In this document: one piece after another, positions 1-7,667 of the stretch
Layout: each line of letters opens with the position of its first letter
Numbering within the stretch: position 1 is the stretch's first letter
Source of the DNA: Alphaproteobacteria bacterium
Lineage (GTDB): Bacteria; Pseudomonadota; Alphaproteobacteria; ATCC43930; CGMCC-115725
Assembly (NCBI GenBank): GCA_030037055.1
Contig: JASHRZ010000512.1
Coordinates: forward strand, 1 to 7,771
Length of the DNA stretch: 7,771 bases
Reading direction: 5' to 3'
Position numbers and translations under genes: made by a program
The notes under the pieces: model-generated
What the model saw: only the letters and a program-made list of their open reading frames with translations
The model's database searches: none
Told to the model about the DNA's origin: nothing

Positions 1-2635
1 CCGCCTCGCGCAGCTGCAGGTATTGCGCGATGAACTCGATGTCGACGAGGCCGCCGCGACGATGCTTCACCTCCCAGAACGGCGGATTCCGGTGCTGCTC
101 GGCCATCCGCCGGCGCATGTCTGCTACCTCGGCGGCGAGCTGCCGGCGCTCGCGCGGCCGCGCCAGCGCCTGCTCCACCACGGCCATCGTCGCCGCGGCG
201 AGCGCCGCCGGCCCCGCCAGTGGACGGGCGCGGGTGAGCGCCATCTGCTCCCAGGTCTGGGCAAGCTCGCTGTGGTAGCGCCGGAAAGCGGCGAGGCTCG
301 AAGCGACCGGCCCCATGTTGCCGGAGGGCCTGAGCCGCATGTCGACGTCGTAGAGATTGCCGTCGGCGGTGGTCACGGTGAGCGCGCTGATGAGGCGCTG
401 GCTCAGGCGCGCATAATAGGTCGACACCGCCAGCGGCCGCCGGCCGTCGGATCCCTCGACCGTCTCCGGCGCGTCGTAGACCAGGATGAGGTCAAGATCG
501 GAGGTCATCGTCATCTCGCGGCTGCCGAGCTTGCCGAGGCCGAGCACGATCATGCTGCCGCCGCGGACCTCGCCGTGAAGACGCGCGAATTCGGCGGCGA
601 CGCGCGGCAGCAGGCCGCCAAGCGCCACCGCGGCGATGTCGGCGAGGACGGCGCCGGCGGCCTCGCCGTCAAGCTTGGCGCGCAGCAGCTGGGTGCCTAC
701 CTGGAACTTGCGGTCGCCTACCCAGCGCCGCGCCAGATCGAGCGCGTCCTCGTAGCCGTGCGATCCTTTCAGCATCCGGTCGAGCTCGGCGGCGAGCTCG
801 TCTGCGGGCGGCGGCGGATCGAAGAAGCCCTCGCTCAGCACGCCGTCGAGCAGCCCCGGCCGGCGCGCCAACAAATCGGCGAGCCGCGGGCCCGCCGCCA
901 TGATCTCGGCGATCAGCTGCACCAGCCCGGCATTGTTGTAGAGGAGCGAGAAGAGCTGCACGCCGGCCGGCAGCCGCGCCAGGAACCGATCGAAGCGCAG
1001 CAGAGCCAGGTCAGGATCGGCCGAGGCGCCGAATTCGCGAAGCAGCGTCGGCACCAGCTCCGTCAAAAGCTCGCGCGCGCGTTGGCTGCGGGTCGAGCGG
1101 TGGCGGCCGTGATGCCAGCCGCGAACCAGCGCCGCGACCGCCGGCGGATCGGAGAAGCCGAGCCCGGTCAGCGTCTTGAGCGTGTCGGGATCGTCCTCGG
1201 TGCCGGTGAAGACGAGATTGCCCGGCGCGGCGAGGCTCGGCGCCTCCTCGAACAGCGCCGCATAGCGGCTCTCGACCGTGCTGAGATGGCGCAGCAGCTC
1301 GGCGGAGAACGCCTGGAGCGAGGGAAAGCCCATGAAAGCGGCGAAGCGTGCCAGCCCGGCATCGTCGGCGGGAAGCGTGTGCGTCTGCGCGTCGTCGATC
1401 ATCTGCAGGCGGTGCTCGACCCGGCGCAGGAAGCGATAAGCGGCCTGCAGCTCGGCCGCGGTCTCGGCGGCGATGCGGCCGCCGTGCGCCAGCGCCTCGA
1501 GCGCGGCGCAGGTCCCTGGCGCACGCAGCGCGGGAAAGCGCCCGCCCCAGATCAGCTGCTGGGTCTGCGCGAAGAACTCGATTTCGCGGATGCCGCCGCG
1601 ACCGAGCTTGATGTTGTGGCCGGCGACCTTGATGCGTTTGCCGCCGCCATGGGCGTCGATCTGGCGCTTGATCGAGTGGATGTCCTGGATGGCGGCGAAG
1701 TCCAGATGCTTGCGCCAGAGAAACGGCCTGAGTTCCGCGAGAAATCCAGTGCCGGCGGCGATGTCGCCGGCCACGGGGCGCGCCTTGATCAGCGCCGCCC
1801 GCTCCCAATTCTGCCCGGCGCCCTCGTAATAGGTAAGCGCGGCAAGGACCGAAAGCGCGGGCGGCGTCGAGCCGGGATCGGGACGCAGCCGGAGATCGCC
1901 GCGGAAGACATAGCCATCGACGGTGCGCTCCTGGATCAGCCGCACCAGCTCCCGCGCCAGCCGGGCGAAGAATCGGCCGATGTCGTGCCGGCCGAGGTAT
2001 TGCACCTTCGCCGCGTCATAGAGCACGATCAGGTCGACATCGCTGGAATAGTTGAGCTCGCGCGCGCCGAGCTTGCCCATGCCGAGGACGATGAAGCCGC
2101 TGCCGTGCTCCGGCGCGGCAGGATCGGCCGCGGCGATCTCGCCCTGGCGTTGGGCGGCGGCGAGCAGGTGGCGGGCGGCGGCGGCGAGCGCGACCTCGGC
2201 AAAGCCGCTGAGTGTGCCGGTAACACGCTCAAGCGTCCACCAGCCGGCGATATCGGCCACCGCAACGATGAGCGCCACCTGCCGCTTGGCAATGCGCAGC
2301 GCCTGCATCAGCGCCGTCTCCTCCCAGGCGGCGGCGAGATGGCGATTGAGCCGGTCCTCGACATCCGCCAAAGTGGCCTCAGGCCCGTGCTGCACGAGGC
2401 GCAGCAGAAGGCCGGGCTCTCTGAGACAGCATTGCGTCAGGAAGGGGCTGTTGCCGAAAAGCGATGCAAGCAGCCGGTTTCCCGCCGCGTCGGCGGCGAG
2501 ATCGCGCATCGAGGCGGCGAGATTTGGATCTTCGATGTCTTGCGCAGCCTCCCGCCACCGCTCGAAGCCGAGCCGCATCTGGTCGGCATCACCGGGGAGC
2601 GGCAGGCTCGCATAAAGGGAGGACGACAATAACAA
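1..2635 (-). CDS. glnE: Bifunctional glutamine synthetase adenylyltransferase / adenylyl-removing enzyme GlnE (3' end cut by the window)
   Basis: GlnE adds AMP to, and removes it from, a tyrosine of glutamine synthetase in the cytoplasm, under control of PII and glutamine, and so sets nitrogen assimilation. The reverse-strand translation shows the family's internal duplication. The first nucleotidyltransferase domain (deadenylylating half) has GMGKLG at residues 185-190 and the metal-binding pair D199/D201 in ELNYSSDVDLIVLYD. A linker segment follows with GIREIEF near residue 348. The second domain (adenylylating half) has GLGKLG near 699-704 and D713/D715 in TMTSDLDLILVYD, then a second copy of the linker motif, GGLVDIEF, near 862. 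About 878 codons are present and full-length homologues are somewhat longer, so only the C-terminus is missing. I chose TTG at 2635, six bases after an AAGG, because it keeps an LPLPGD...ERWREAA stretch typical of alphaproteobacterial GlnE. TTG 2629 and ATG 2578 are alternatives. No frameshift was seen. It diverges from the yhdP-like gene. Confidence 0.95.
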   Translation of the reverse strand, partial: MLLSSSLYASLPLPGDADQMRLGFERWREAAQDIEDPNLAASMRDLAADAAGNRLLASLFGNSPFLTQCCLREPGLLLRLVQHGPEATLADVEDRLNRHLAAAWEETALMQALRIAKRQVALIVAVADIAGWWTLERVTGTLSGFAEVALAAAARHLLAAAQRQGEIAAADPAAPEHGSGFIVLGMGKLGARELNYSSDVDLIVLYDAAKVQYLGRHDIGRFFARLARELVRLIQERTVDGYVFRGDLRLRPDPGSTPPALSVLAALTYYEGAGQNWERAALIKARPVAGDIAAGTGFLAELRPFLWRKHLDFAAIQDIHSIKRQIDAHGGGKRIKVAGHNIKLGRGGIREIEFFAQTQQLIWGGRFPALRAPGTCAALEALAHGGRIAAETAAELQAAYRFLRRVEHRLQMIDDAQTHTLPADDAGLARFAAFMGFPSLQAFSAELLRHLSTVESRYAALFEEAPSLAAPGNLVFTGTEDDPDTLKTLTGLGFSDPPAVAALVRGWHHGRHRSTRSQRARELLTELVPTLLREFGASADPDLALLRFDRFLARLPAGVQLFSLLYNNAGLVQLIAEIMAAGPRLADLLARRPGLLDGVLSEGFFDPPPPADELAAELDRMLKGSHGYEDALDLARRWVGDRKFQVGTQLLRAKLDGEAAGAVLADIAAVALGGLLPRVAAEFARLHGEVRGGSMIVLGLGKLGSREMTMTSDLDLILVYDAPETVEGSDGRRPLAVSTYYARLSQRLISALTVTTADGNLYDVDMRLRPSGNMGPVASSLAAFRRYHSELAQTWEQMALTRARPLAGPAALAAATMAVVEQALARPRERRQLAAEVADMRRRMAEQHRNPPFWEVKHRRGGLVDIEFIAQYLQLREA

Positions 2636-2714
2636 CGCGCACCTTGCTCGATGGTCGCGGCAGCCTGCGCGCCGCTGCCGCCAGGGTCAAGACCGCGCCG
2701 GTGGGGACCGGGCG
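2636..2714. promoter_or_regulatory. Divergent spacer between glnE and the yhdP-like gene
   Basis: This short region must hold the 5' signals of both flanking genes. On the minus strand there is a TTGACC hexamer (complement of 2685-2690) that could be a -35 box for glnE, but no good -10 lies 16-18 bases downstream. On the plus strand no clear promoter is visible; GGGG at 2703-2706 is a weak ribosome-binding candidate for the GTG at 2715. I see no riboswitch or strong hairpin. The regulatory assignment is inference from gene orientation. Confidence 0.35.
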
Positions 2715-5700
2715 GTGATCCGGCGCGCCGCCTGGGGGGTGCTGCGCTGGCTGGCGGGGTTTGCCGCCGGTCTGACGCTGGCTGCGGCGTTCCTCGTCTG
2801 GCGCCTCTCGACCGCGCCGGTTTCGCTCGACTACCTCATCCCCAGCGTCGCCCGCGGGCTTGCCGGGGCCGAGAGCGGGCTCGTCGTCCGCATCGATCAC
2901 ACGCTGCTGAGCCTCGGCCCAGGCGCCGCTGTCGACATCGTCGCGCGCGGCGTCCATCTCCGCCGCGGCGACGCGCAGCTCACTCTGCCGGAGCTGGACA
3001 TCGGCTTCAGCCTGCGCGCCGCGCTGCGGGGCGTCGTGGCGCCGACCCGGATCGTGCTGCGCGAGCCGGAGCTGCGCTTGGCGCGCGCGGCGGACGGCAC
3101 CATCCATCTCGGTCTCGCGGCCGGCGCGGCGGACACCGGCGAGTGGGGCGAGCAGCTGATGCGCGACCTCGCCGACGCGCCCGACCGGCAGGGCCCGCTC
3201 GGCTTTCTCACACAGGTGGCGATCCGCAACGCCGTGCTCAGCGTCGACGACCGGGCGCTCGGCCTCGCCTGGCGTGCCAAGCGCGCCGACGCCACGATGT
3301 ACCGCGGCGATCGCAGCGTCTCCGGCGACATCTCACTCACCGCGGTCGCGCCCGGCGGCGCCGAGGCGGCGTTCAGCGGCAGCCTTCTCTTCGTTGCCGG
3401 CGAAAGCCGCCTCACCGTCGCGCTGCGCTTCGCCGCGCTGCGTCCGGCGCTGTTCGCCGGCGCCGCCCCGGCACTAGCGCCGCTTGCCGCGTTGGAGCTG
3501 CCCTTTTCCGGACAGGTACGCATCGAGCTCGACACCGCAGGGCTGCGCATCGGCGATGCCTCGTGCGATCTTGCTTTGGGCGCAGGCGCGATCGTGCACC
3601 CCGCGCTCGAGGGCGGCCGCGTGGCCATCGCCTCGGGGAGGCTGCGCGCCGCCTACGATCCCGCCCAAGGCCGAGTCAGCATCGAGCGCCTCGGACTCGA
3701 TCTCGGCGGCCCGCTGCTGGACGTCACAGGGACGGTCGACGGGGTGGGTGACGGCGTGCTGGCCGGGGGGTGGCCGCAATCAGTCGATCTCGCCAGCGAG
3801 CTGCATTTGGCCGAGCTGCCGGTCGACGCGCTGGCCGGGTTCTGGCCGGAGCGGCTCTCGCCGCATTCGCGCAGCTGGGTCACCGAGCACGTCCATGACG
3901 GCGTCGTCAGCAAGGCGATAGCGCGCATCGGCGCGCATGTCGACCTGACGCCGGACGCGACGAAGCCGGTGCGTGTCGAGCATTTGGCCGGCACCTTCGC
4001 CTATCGCAATCTGACCGTCGATTATTTCAAGCCGCTCGCGCCGCTGCGCGGCGTCGACGGCACCGCGAGCTTCGATCGCGCGCATCTCGACCTGGTGCCG
4101 AGCGCCGGCGCGGTCAGGGGCGTGCGGCTCACGGACGGCGCCGCAAAGCTCACCAAGCTCGATACCGACGACGAGGAGATCGCCATCAATGTCGGCGTCA
4201 AAGGGCCGCTGCGCGACGTGCTCGAGGTGCTCGATACCAAGCCGCTCGAATATGCGCGCGCCCTCCGGATCGATCCGGCGTCGGTGTCGGGCGAGGTCGA
4301 CGGCGCGCTCAGCTTCGCCTTCCCGCTGAAGCACGATCTGACGCTCGACATGGTCGAGTTCGGTGCTCATGGCCGGCTGAGCGGCGTTGCCGTCGGACAG
4401 GCGATCGCCGGCCGCGATCTCAGCGCCGGGGAGCTGCAGCTCGGCCTCGACCGCAGCGCCTTGAGCGTCGAGGGCACGGCGCGGCTCGACGACGTGCCGG
4501 TGAGCGTGAGCTGGAGCGAAGGCTTGAAGCACAGGGGGCCGCGCGCGCGCTATGCGGTGAAGGCCCGGCTCGATGATGCGGCGCGGCGCCGCCTTGGACT
4601 CGACCTTCCCGCCGACGTCATGAGCGGACCGGTCGATGTCGATGCGGTCTACACCGTCGTGTCGCCGCATCAGGAGACGGCGAGCGTGTCGCTCGACGCG
4701 GGCGACGCAACGCTTGCGCTGGCGCAGCTCGACTGGCGCAAGCCGGCCGGCGTGCGGGCCACGGGGAGCCTCGATCTCGACCTCGTCGACGGCCATATCC
4801 GCACCGTGCGCCAGGCGGCGTTCACGGGCGGCGGGCTCGACGCCCGGCTCGCGGTCGCGCTCGACGACGGCGGCGCTGTCCAGCGCGTCGACCTGCCGCG
4901 TCTCGTGGCCGGCGAGACCGATGTCGCCGGCACCGTGTCGCGTCGCATCGAGGGCGGATGGCGCGTCGAGGTCAAGGGCGCAAGCTTCGACGCCACCGCG
5001 CTGATGAGCGAGCTCGACCGGACCGCCGAGGGCAATCGGACCGAGCCGCCGCTGGTCATCGACGCCAGCCTCCGGCGGCTGATCCTCGGCCCCAAGCGCG
5101 AGGCGCTGGACGTCAAGGGGCAGCTTTTCAGCGACGGCATCCATTGGCAGGCGATGAGCATCGACGCCGCGCTGGTCGGCAATGGCAAGGCGAGCCTGCG
5201 CTTCGGCCAGGCGGCGGGCGACCGCAACTTCCGCCTGACCACCGACGACATGGGCGCGCTGCTGCGCCTCTTTGACGTCTCCGACAACGTCGCCGGCGGC
5301 CATCTCGAGGTCACCGGCCAGGTCGAGGATAACGGCCGCCGCCGCCGCTTCCGCGGCAAGCTCGACGGCGGCGACTACCGCCTGGTGCACGCGCCGGTCA
5401 TGGCCCGTCTCCTGTCGGTGGCCTCGCTCTCGGGCATCAGCGCCTTGCTCTCGGGCGAAGGCATCCCTTTCACCCGCGTCAAAGGCGATTTCGTCATCGA
5501 AGGTGGCAGGCTCGAGCTGAAGGACTTCCGCGCCTATGGCGGCGCCATCGGCATCAAGGCCGACGGCGTCTATGATTTCACCAGCCAAACGCTCGACTTC
5601 GCCGGCACGCTGGTGCCCGCCTACACGCTCAACAGCGTGCTCGGCAACATCCCGCTGCTCGGCAAGATCTTCACCGGCGGCGAGGGCGAGGGCATCTTCG

Positions 5701-5855
5701 CCGGCAATTTCCGCGTCGCCGGCTCGCTCGCCGAGCCTCAGATCACCGTCAATCCGCTGAGCGCGCTGGCGCCCGGCGTGCTGCGCAAGCTCTTCCGCTT
5801 CGAGGCGCCGGAGCCCTCGGCGCAATCGGGATCCGGCTCCGGCCGGCCCCAGTAG
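2715..5855 (+). CDS. YhdP/AsmA-like envelope protein (DUF3971 with AsmA-type C-terminal domain)
   Basis: This 1046-residue protein is predicted to be anchored in the inner membrane with a large periplasmic part. A hydrophobic segment spans about residues 9-31 after a basic start (MIRRAAWG). The rest is a long run of beta-rich, alternating hydrophobic segments typical of the AsmA-like/repeating beta-groove superfamily. The C-terminal region carries the YhdP-type signature: LVHAPVMARLLSVASLSG near residue 890, IPFTRVKGDF, then GTLVPAYTLNSVLGNIPLLG near 965 and a GEGIFAGNFRVAGSL strand, ending in a Ser/Gly-rich tail. In E. coli, YhdP together with TamB and YdbH moves phospholipids toward the outer membrane; the same role here is inferred by homology. 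GTG 2715 is the first start codon of the frame, which opens after a stop at 2613-2615 with no ATG, GTG or TTG between. The length is somewhat below E. coli YhdP but normal for alphaproteobacterial versions. It diverges from glnE and converges with the cupin gene, seven bases apart. Confidence 0.88.
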   Translation: MIRRAAWGVLRWLAGFAAGLTLAAAFLVWRLSTAPVSLDYLIPSVARGLAGAESGLVVRIDHTLLSLGPGAAVDIVARGVHLRRGDAQLTLPELDIGFSLRAALRGVVAPTRIVLREPELRLARAADGTIHLGLAAGAADTGEWGEQLMRDLADAPDRQGPLGFLTQVAIRNAVLSVDDRALGLAWRAKRADATMYRGDRSVSGDISLTAVAPGGAEAAFSGSLLFVAGESRLTVALRFAALRPALFAGAAPALAPLAALELPFSGQVRIELDTAGLRIGDASCDLALGAGAIVHPALEGGRVAIASGRLRAAYDPAQGRVSIERLGLDLGGPLLDVTGTVDGVGDGVLAGGWPQSVDLASELHLAELPVDALAGFWPERLSPHSRSWVTEHVHDGVVSKAIARIGAHVDLTPDATKPVRVEHLAGTFAYRNLTVDYFKPLAPLRGVDGTASFDRAHLDLVPSAGAVRGVRLTDGAAKLTKLDTDDEEIAINVGVKGPLRDVLEVLDTKPLEYARALRIDPASVSGEVDGALSFAFPLKHDLTLDMVEFGAHGRLSGVAVGQAIAGRDLSAGELQLGLDRSALSVEGTARLDDVPVSVSWSEGLKHRGPRARYAVKARLDDAARRRLGLDLPADVMSGPVDVDAVYTVVSPHQETASVSLDAGDATLALAQLDWRKPAGVRATGSLDLDLVDGHIRTVRQAAFTGGGLDARLAVALDDGGAVQRVDLPRLVAGETDVAGTVSRRIEGGWRVEVKGASFDATALMSELDRTAEGNRTEPPLVIDASLRRLILGPKREALDVKGQLFSDGIHWQAMSIDAALVGNGKASLRFGQAAGDRNFRLTTDDMGALLRLFDVSDNVAGGHLEVTGQVEDNGRRRRFRGKLDGGDYRLVHAPVMARLLSVASLSGISALLSGEGIPFTRVKGDFVIEGGRLELKDFRAYGGAIGIKADGVYDFTSQTLDFAGTLVPAYTLNSVLGNIPLLGKIFTGGEGEGIFAGNFRVAGSLAEPQITVNPLSALAPGVLRKLFRFEAPEPSAQSGSGSGRPQ

Positions 5856-5862
5856 CGCTCTC

Positions 5863-6333
5863 CTAGCCTTTCGCCTCGAGCGGGGTGCCGGCGATCCGGA
5901 CGGGCGCTGCGCCGATGAGCACGAAGGCGATCACGCAGGGGCTGTCGCCGCGGTTGATCCAGTTGTGGATCGTGCCGCGCTGCACGAGCGCGTCGCCGGC
6001 GCGCAATCGGACCAGCTCGCCGTCCAGCTCCATGTCGATCTCGCCCGACAGCACGACGGCATAGTCGATCGACGCCGTGCGGTGGTTGCGCGGCGCGACG
6101 CCGGGCGCGAATTCGATGATGCGAAAGACCGAGCCATTGTCATGCGCCGTTCCGCGAATCTGCTTCGCACCGTCGGCTTCCGCCTGGTTGTCGGCCGGCA
6201 GGCTGTCGGTCGACCAGAGATTGCAGACCCTGGCGCCTGGGCGGAAGGAGGTCACGTCCGTCGACACCTCGTCGATGATCACGGTCGCCCTGCCTTCGCC
6301 GGAATGGCCGGTGACCACCCTGCGGATTTTCAT
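5863..6333 (-). CDS. Small single-domain cupin protein with variant metal-binding motif
   Basis: This is a 156-residue soluble protein with one cupin barrel (Cupin_2 type) and no signal peptide. Cupin motif 1 covers residues 78-97: G78, five residues, H84-R-T86, three residues, D90, six residues, G97. The usual second His and the Glu are therefore Thr and Asp. Motif 2 covers 113-127: G113, then G120-T-I-H123 and N127, with Gln where the canonical Pro sits. H84, D90 and H123 are the likely metal ligands. The N-terminus begins MKIRRVVTGH and includes an NLWSTDSLPAD segment; both resemble a family of uncharacterised bacterial and fungal cupins. The substrate and function are unknown. ATG 6333 is preferred over the adjacent TTG 6336 because an AGGAG lies six bases upstream of it. 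The gene is in the same direction as tyrS, about 80 bases downstream of it, and its stop nearly meets that of the yhdP-like gene. Confidence 0.88.
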   Translation of the reverse strand: MKIRRVVTGHSGEGRATVIIDEVSTDVTSFRPGARVCNLWSTDSLPADNQAEADGAKQIRGTAHDNGSVFRIIEFAPGVAPRNHRTASIDYAVVLSGEIDMELDGELVRLRAGDALVQRGTIHNWINRGDSPCVIAFVLIGAAPVRIAGTPLEAKG

Positions 6334-6339
6334 CAATGT

Positions 6340-6344
6340 CTCCT
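6340..6344 (-). promoter_or_regulatory. Ribosome binding site of the cupin gene
   Basis: The minus strand reads AGGAG here, followed by ACATTG and then ATG at 6333. The six-base spacing suits the ATG rather than the overlapping in-frame TTG at 6336, so it decides the start. It is the clearest Shine-Dalgarno sequence in the window. Confidence 0.7.
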
Positions 6345-6373
6345 CGCGACGCCGCGATCGGGAGATGCGTCGG

Positions 6374-6400
6374 ACAATAAAGTGCGCTGCGCCGGGTCAA
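6374..6400 (-). promoter_or_regulatory. Candidate promoter of the cupin gene
   Basis: On the minus strand a TTGACC (complement of 6395-6400) is followed after 15 bases by TATTGT (complement of 6374-6379), in the most A/T-rich patch of the spacer. Initiation a few bases downstream would leave a leader of some 30 bases before the AGGAG and ATG. The spacing is shorter than the ideal 17 bases and the -10 matches four of six consensus positions, so this is a tentative call. It would let the cupin gene be transcribed independently of tyrS. Confidence 0.3.
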
Positions 6401-6413
6401 GCGCCGACCCCGG
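6392..6413 (-). terminator. Imperfect hairpin directly after the tyrS stop codon
   Basis: CCGGGTC (6392-6398) can pair with GACCCCGG (6406-6413), giving a seven-base-pair stem with one bulged base and a loop of seven bases, starting right at the tyrS stop codon. The downstream T-rich patch (CTTTATTG on the minus strand) is more than ten bases away and not continuous, so this is at best a weak intrinsic terminator or a 3'-end stabilising hairpin. It overlaps the candidate -35 box of the cupin gene. Confidence 0.28.
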
Positions 6414-7667
6414 TCAAACCGCCTTCACTAGCGCGTGCCGCTTCCTTCCGGCGGAGAGCTTGATCGTGCCTTCGGCGGTGACGTCGGCGAGGCCCGCGAG
6501 CTGCGTGTCCGAGGCGATGGCGCGGTCGTTGAGCCGGGCGCCGCCCTGCTTGACAAGGCGCCGCGCCTCGCCCTTCGACGCCGCAAGGCCGCTTTGCACC
6601 AGCAGCTCCAGCACGCCGACGCCGCGCTCGAGCCGGGCGCGCGGCACCTCGATCGTAGGCAGCGCCTCGCCGGCGCCGCCCTCGACGAAGACGCGCCGCG
6701 CCGTCGCCGCCGCCGCCTCGGCCGCCTCGCGCCCGTGACACAGTGCCGTTGCCTCGGTCGCCAGCACCTGCTTCGCCTCGTTGATCGCGCTGCCCTCGAG
6801 CCGCTCGAGGCGGACGACGGCGTCGAGCGGCAGATCGGTGAAAAGGCGCAGGAAGCGGCCGACATCGGCATCCTCGGTGTTGCGCCAGAACTGCCAGTAG
6901 TCGTAGGGCGGCAGGCGATGCGGGCTGAGCCAGACTGCGCCCTGCGCCGTCTTGCCCATCTTGTCGCCCGAGGCAGTGGTGATCAGCGGCGAGGTCAGGC
7001 CGTAGAGCGCGCGATTGTCGAGGCGGCGGCCGAGCTCGACCCCCATGACGATATTGCCCCATTGGTCGGAGCCGCCCATCTGCAGCACGCAGTTCCACCG
7101 CCGCGCCAGCTCCAGGAAGTCGTAGGCCTGCAGCACCATGTAGTTGAATTCGAGGAAGCTCAGTGGATGCTCGCGCTCGAGCCTGAGCCGGACGCTGTCG
7201 AGCGTCAGCATGCGGTTGACCGAAAAGTGCCGGCCGACATCCCTGAGGAAAGGGATGTAAGCGAGCCGGTCGAGCCAGTCGGCGTTGTCCACCATCACCG
7301 CGTCGGTGGGGCCGTCGCCGAAGGCGAGGAAGCGGTCGAAGCAGCGCCGGATGCTCGCCATGTTCGCGAGGATCTCGTCCTCGCCGATCAGCCGGCGCAT
7401 CTCGTCCTTGCCCGAGGGATCGCCGACCTTCGTCGTGCCGCCGCCCATGAGCACGATCGGCTTGTTGCCGCTCTTCTGCCACAGCCGCAGCATCATGACC
7501 GAGACCAGGTTGCCGATATGCAGGCTGTCGGCGGTACAATCATAGCCGACGTAAGCGACCACCGGGCCCTCGGAAAGACGCGCTTCCAGCCCGGACCGGT
7601 CGGTGATCTGATGGATGTAGCCGCGCGCTTCGGCGGCGGCGAGGAAAGGCGAGCGAGCGGTGGACAT
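6414..7667 (-). CDS. tyrS: Tyrosyl-tRNA synthetase (TyrRS, class I)
   Basis: This enzyme activates tyrosine with ATP and attaches it to tRNA-Tyr in the cytoplasm. The 417-residue length is normal for bacterial TyrRS. The Rossmann-fold catalytic domain has the class I HIGH motif as HIGN at residues 50-53 within YVGYDCTADSLHIGN, the tyrosine-pocket motif MGGSDQWGN at 197-205, and the KMSKS-type loop as KMGKT at 236-240, which fits the TyrS group containing the E. coli enzyme (KFGKT). The C-terminal region from about residue 346 is an S4 RNA-binding domain (LVQSGLAASKGEARRLVKQGGARLND style), ending LVKAV. I chose ATG 7667 (MSTARSPFL) because it matches the usual family start. The frame stays open upstream to ATG 7685 and GTG 7709, but the added residues do not look conserved, and no strong Shine-Dalgarno supports any of the three. 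It diverges from anmK. Confidence 0.97.
   Translation of the reverse strand: MSTARSPFLAAAEARGYIHQITDRSGLEARLSEGPVVAYVGYDCTADSLHIGNLVSVMMLRLWQKSGNKPIVLMGGGTTKVGDPSGKDEMRRLIGEDEILANMASIRRCFDRFLAFGDGPTDAVMVDNADWLDRLAYIPFLRDVGRHFSVNRMLTLDSVRLRLEREHPLSFLEFNYMVLQAYDFLELARRWNCVLQMGGSDQWGNIVMGVELGRRLDNRALYGLTSPLITTASGDKMGKTAQGAVWLSPHRLPPYDYWQFWRNTEDADVGRFLRLFTDLPLDAVVRLERLEGSAINEAKQVLATEATALCHGREAAEAAAATARRVFVEGGAGEALPTIEVPRARLERGVGVLELLVQSGLAASKGEARRLVKQGGARLNDRAIASDTQLAGLADVTAEGTIKLSAGRKRHALVKAV

Noticed and set aside
23..2632. 869-codon plus-strand ORF as a protein-coding gene
   Set aside because: Its product is Arg/Gly/Ala/Glu-rich with no recognisable domain, while the opposite strand in the same register encodes unmistakable GlnE with both catalytic domains.
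2589..3107. 172-codon minus-strand ORF across the glnE/yhdP spacer
   Set aside because: Its composition is of shadow type and it overlaps the N-terminus of both real genes; no conserved motif or convincing start was seen.
3780..5825. 681-codon minus-strand ORF inside the yhdP-like gene
   Set aside because: It is low in recognisable motifs and in exact complement register to the YhdP frame; the sense frame has the membrane anchor and the conserved C-terminal signature.
5965..6738. 257-codon plus-strand ORF across the cupin/tyrS junction
   Set aside because: It spans the 3' end of tyrS, the spacer and most of the cupin gene in antisense; no domain is visible, and the real genes with good starts explain the sequence.
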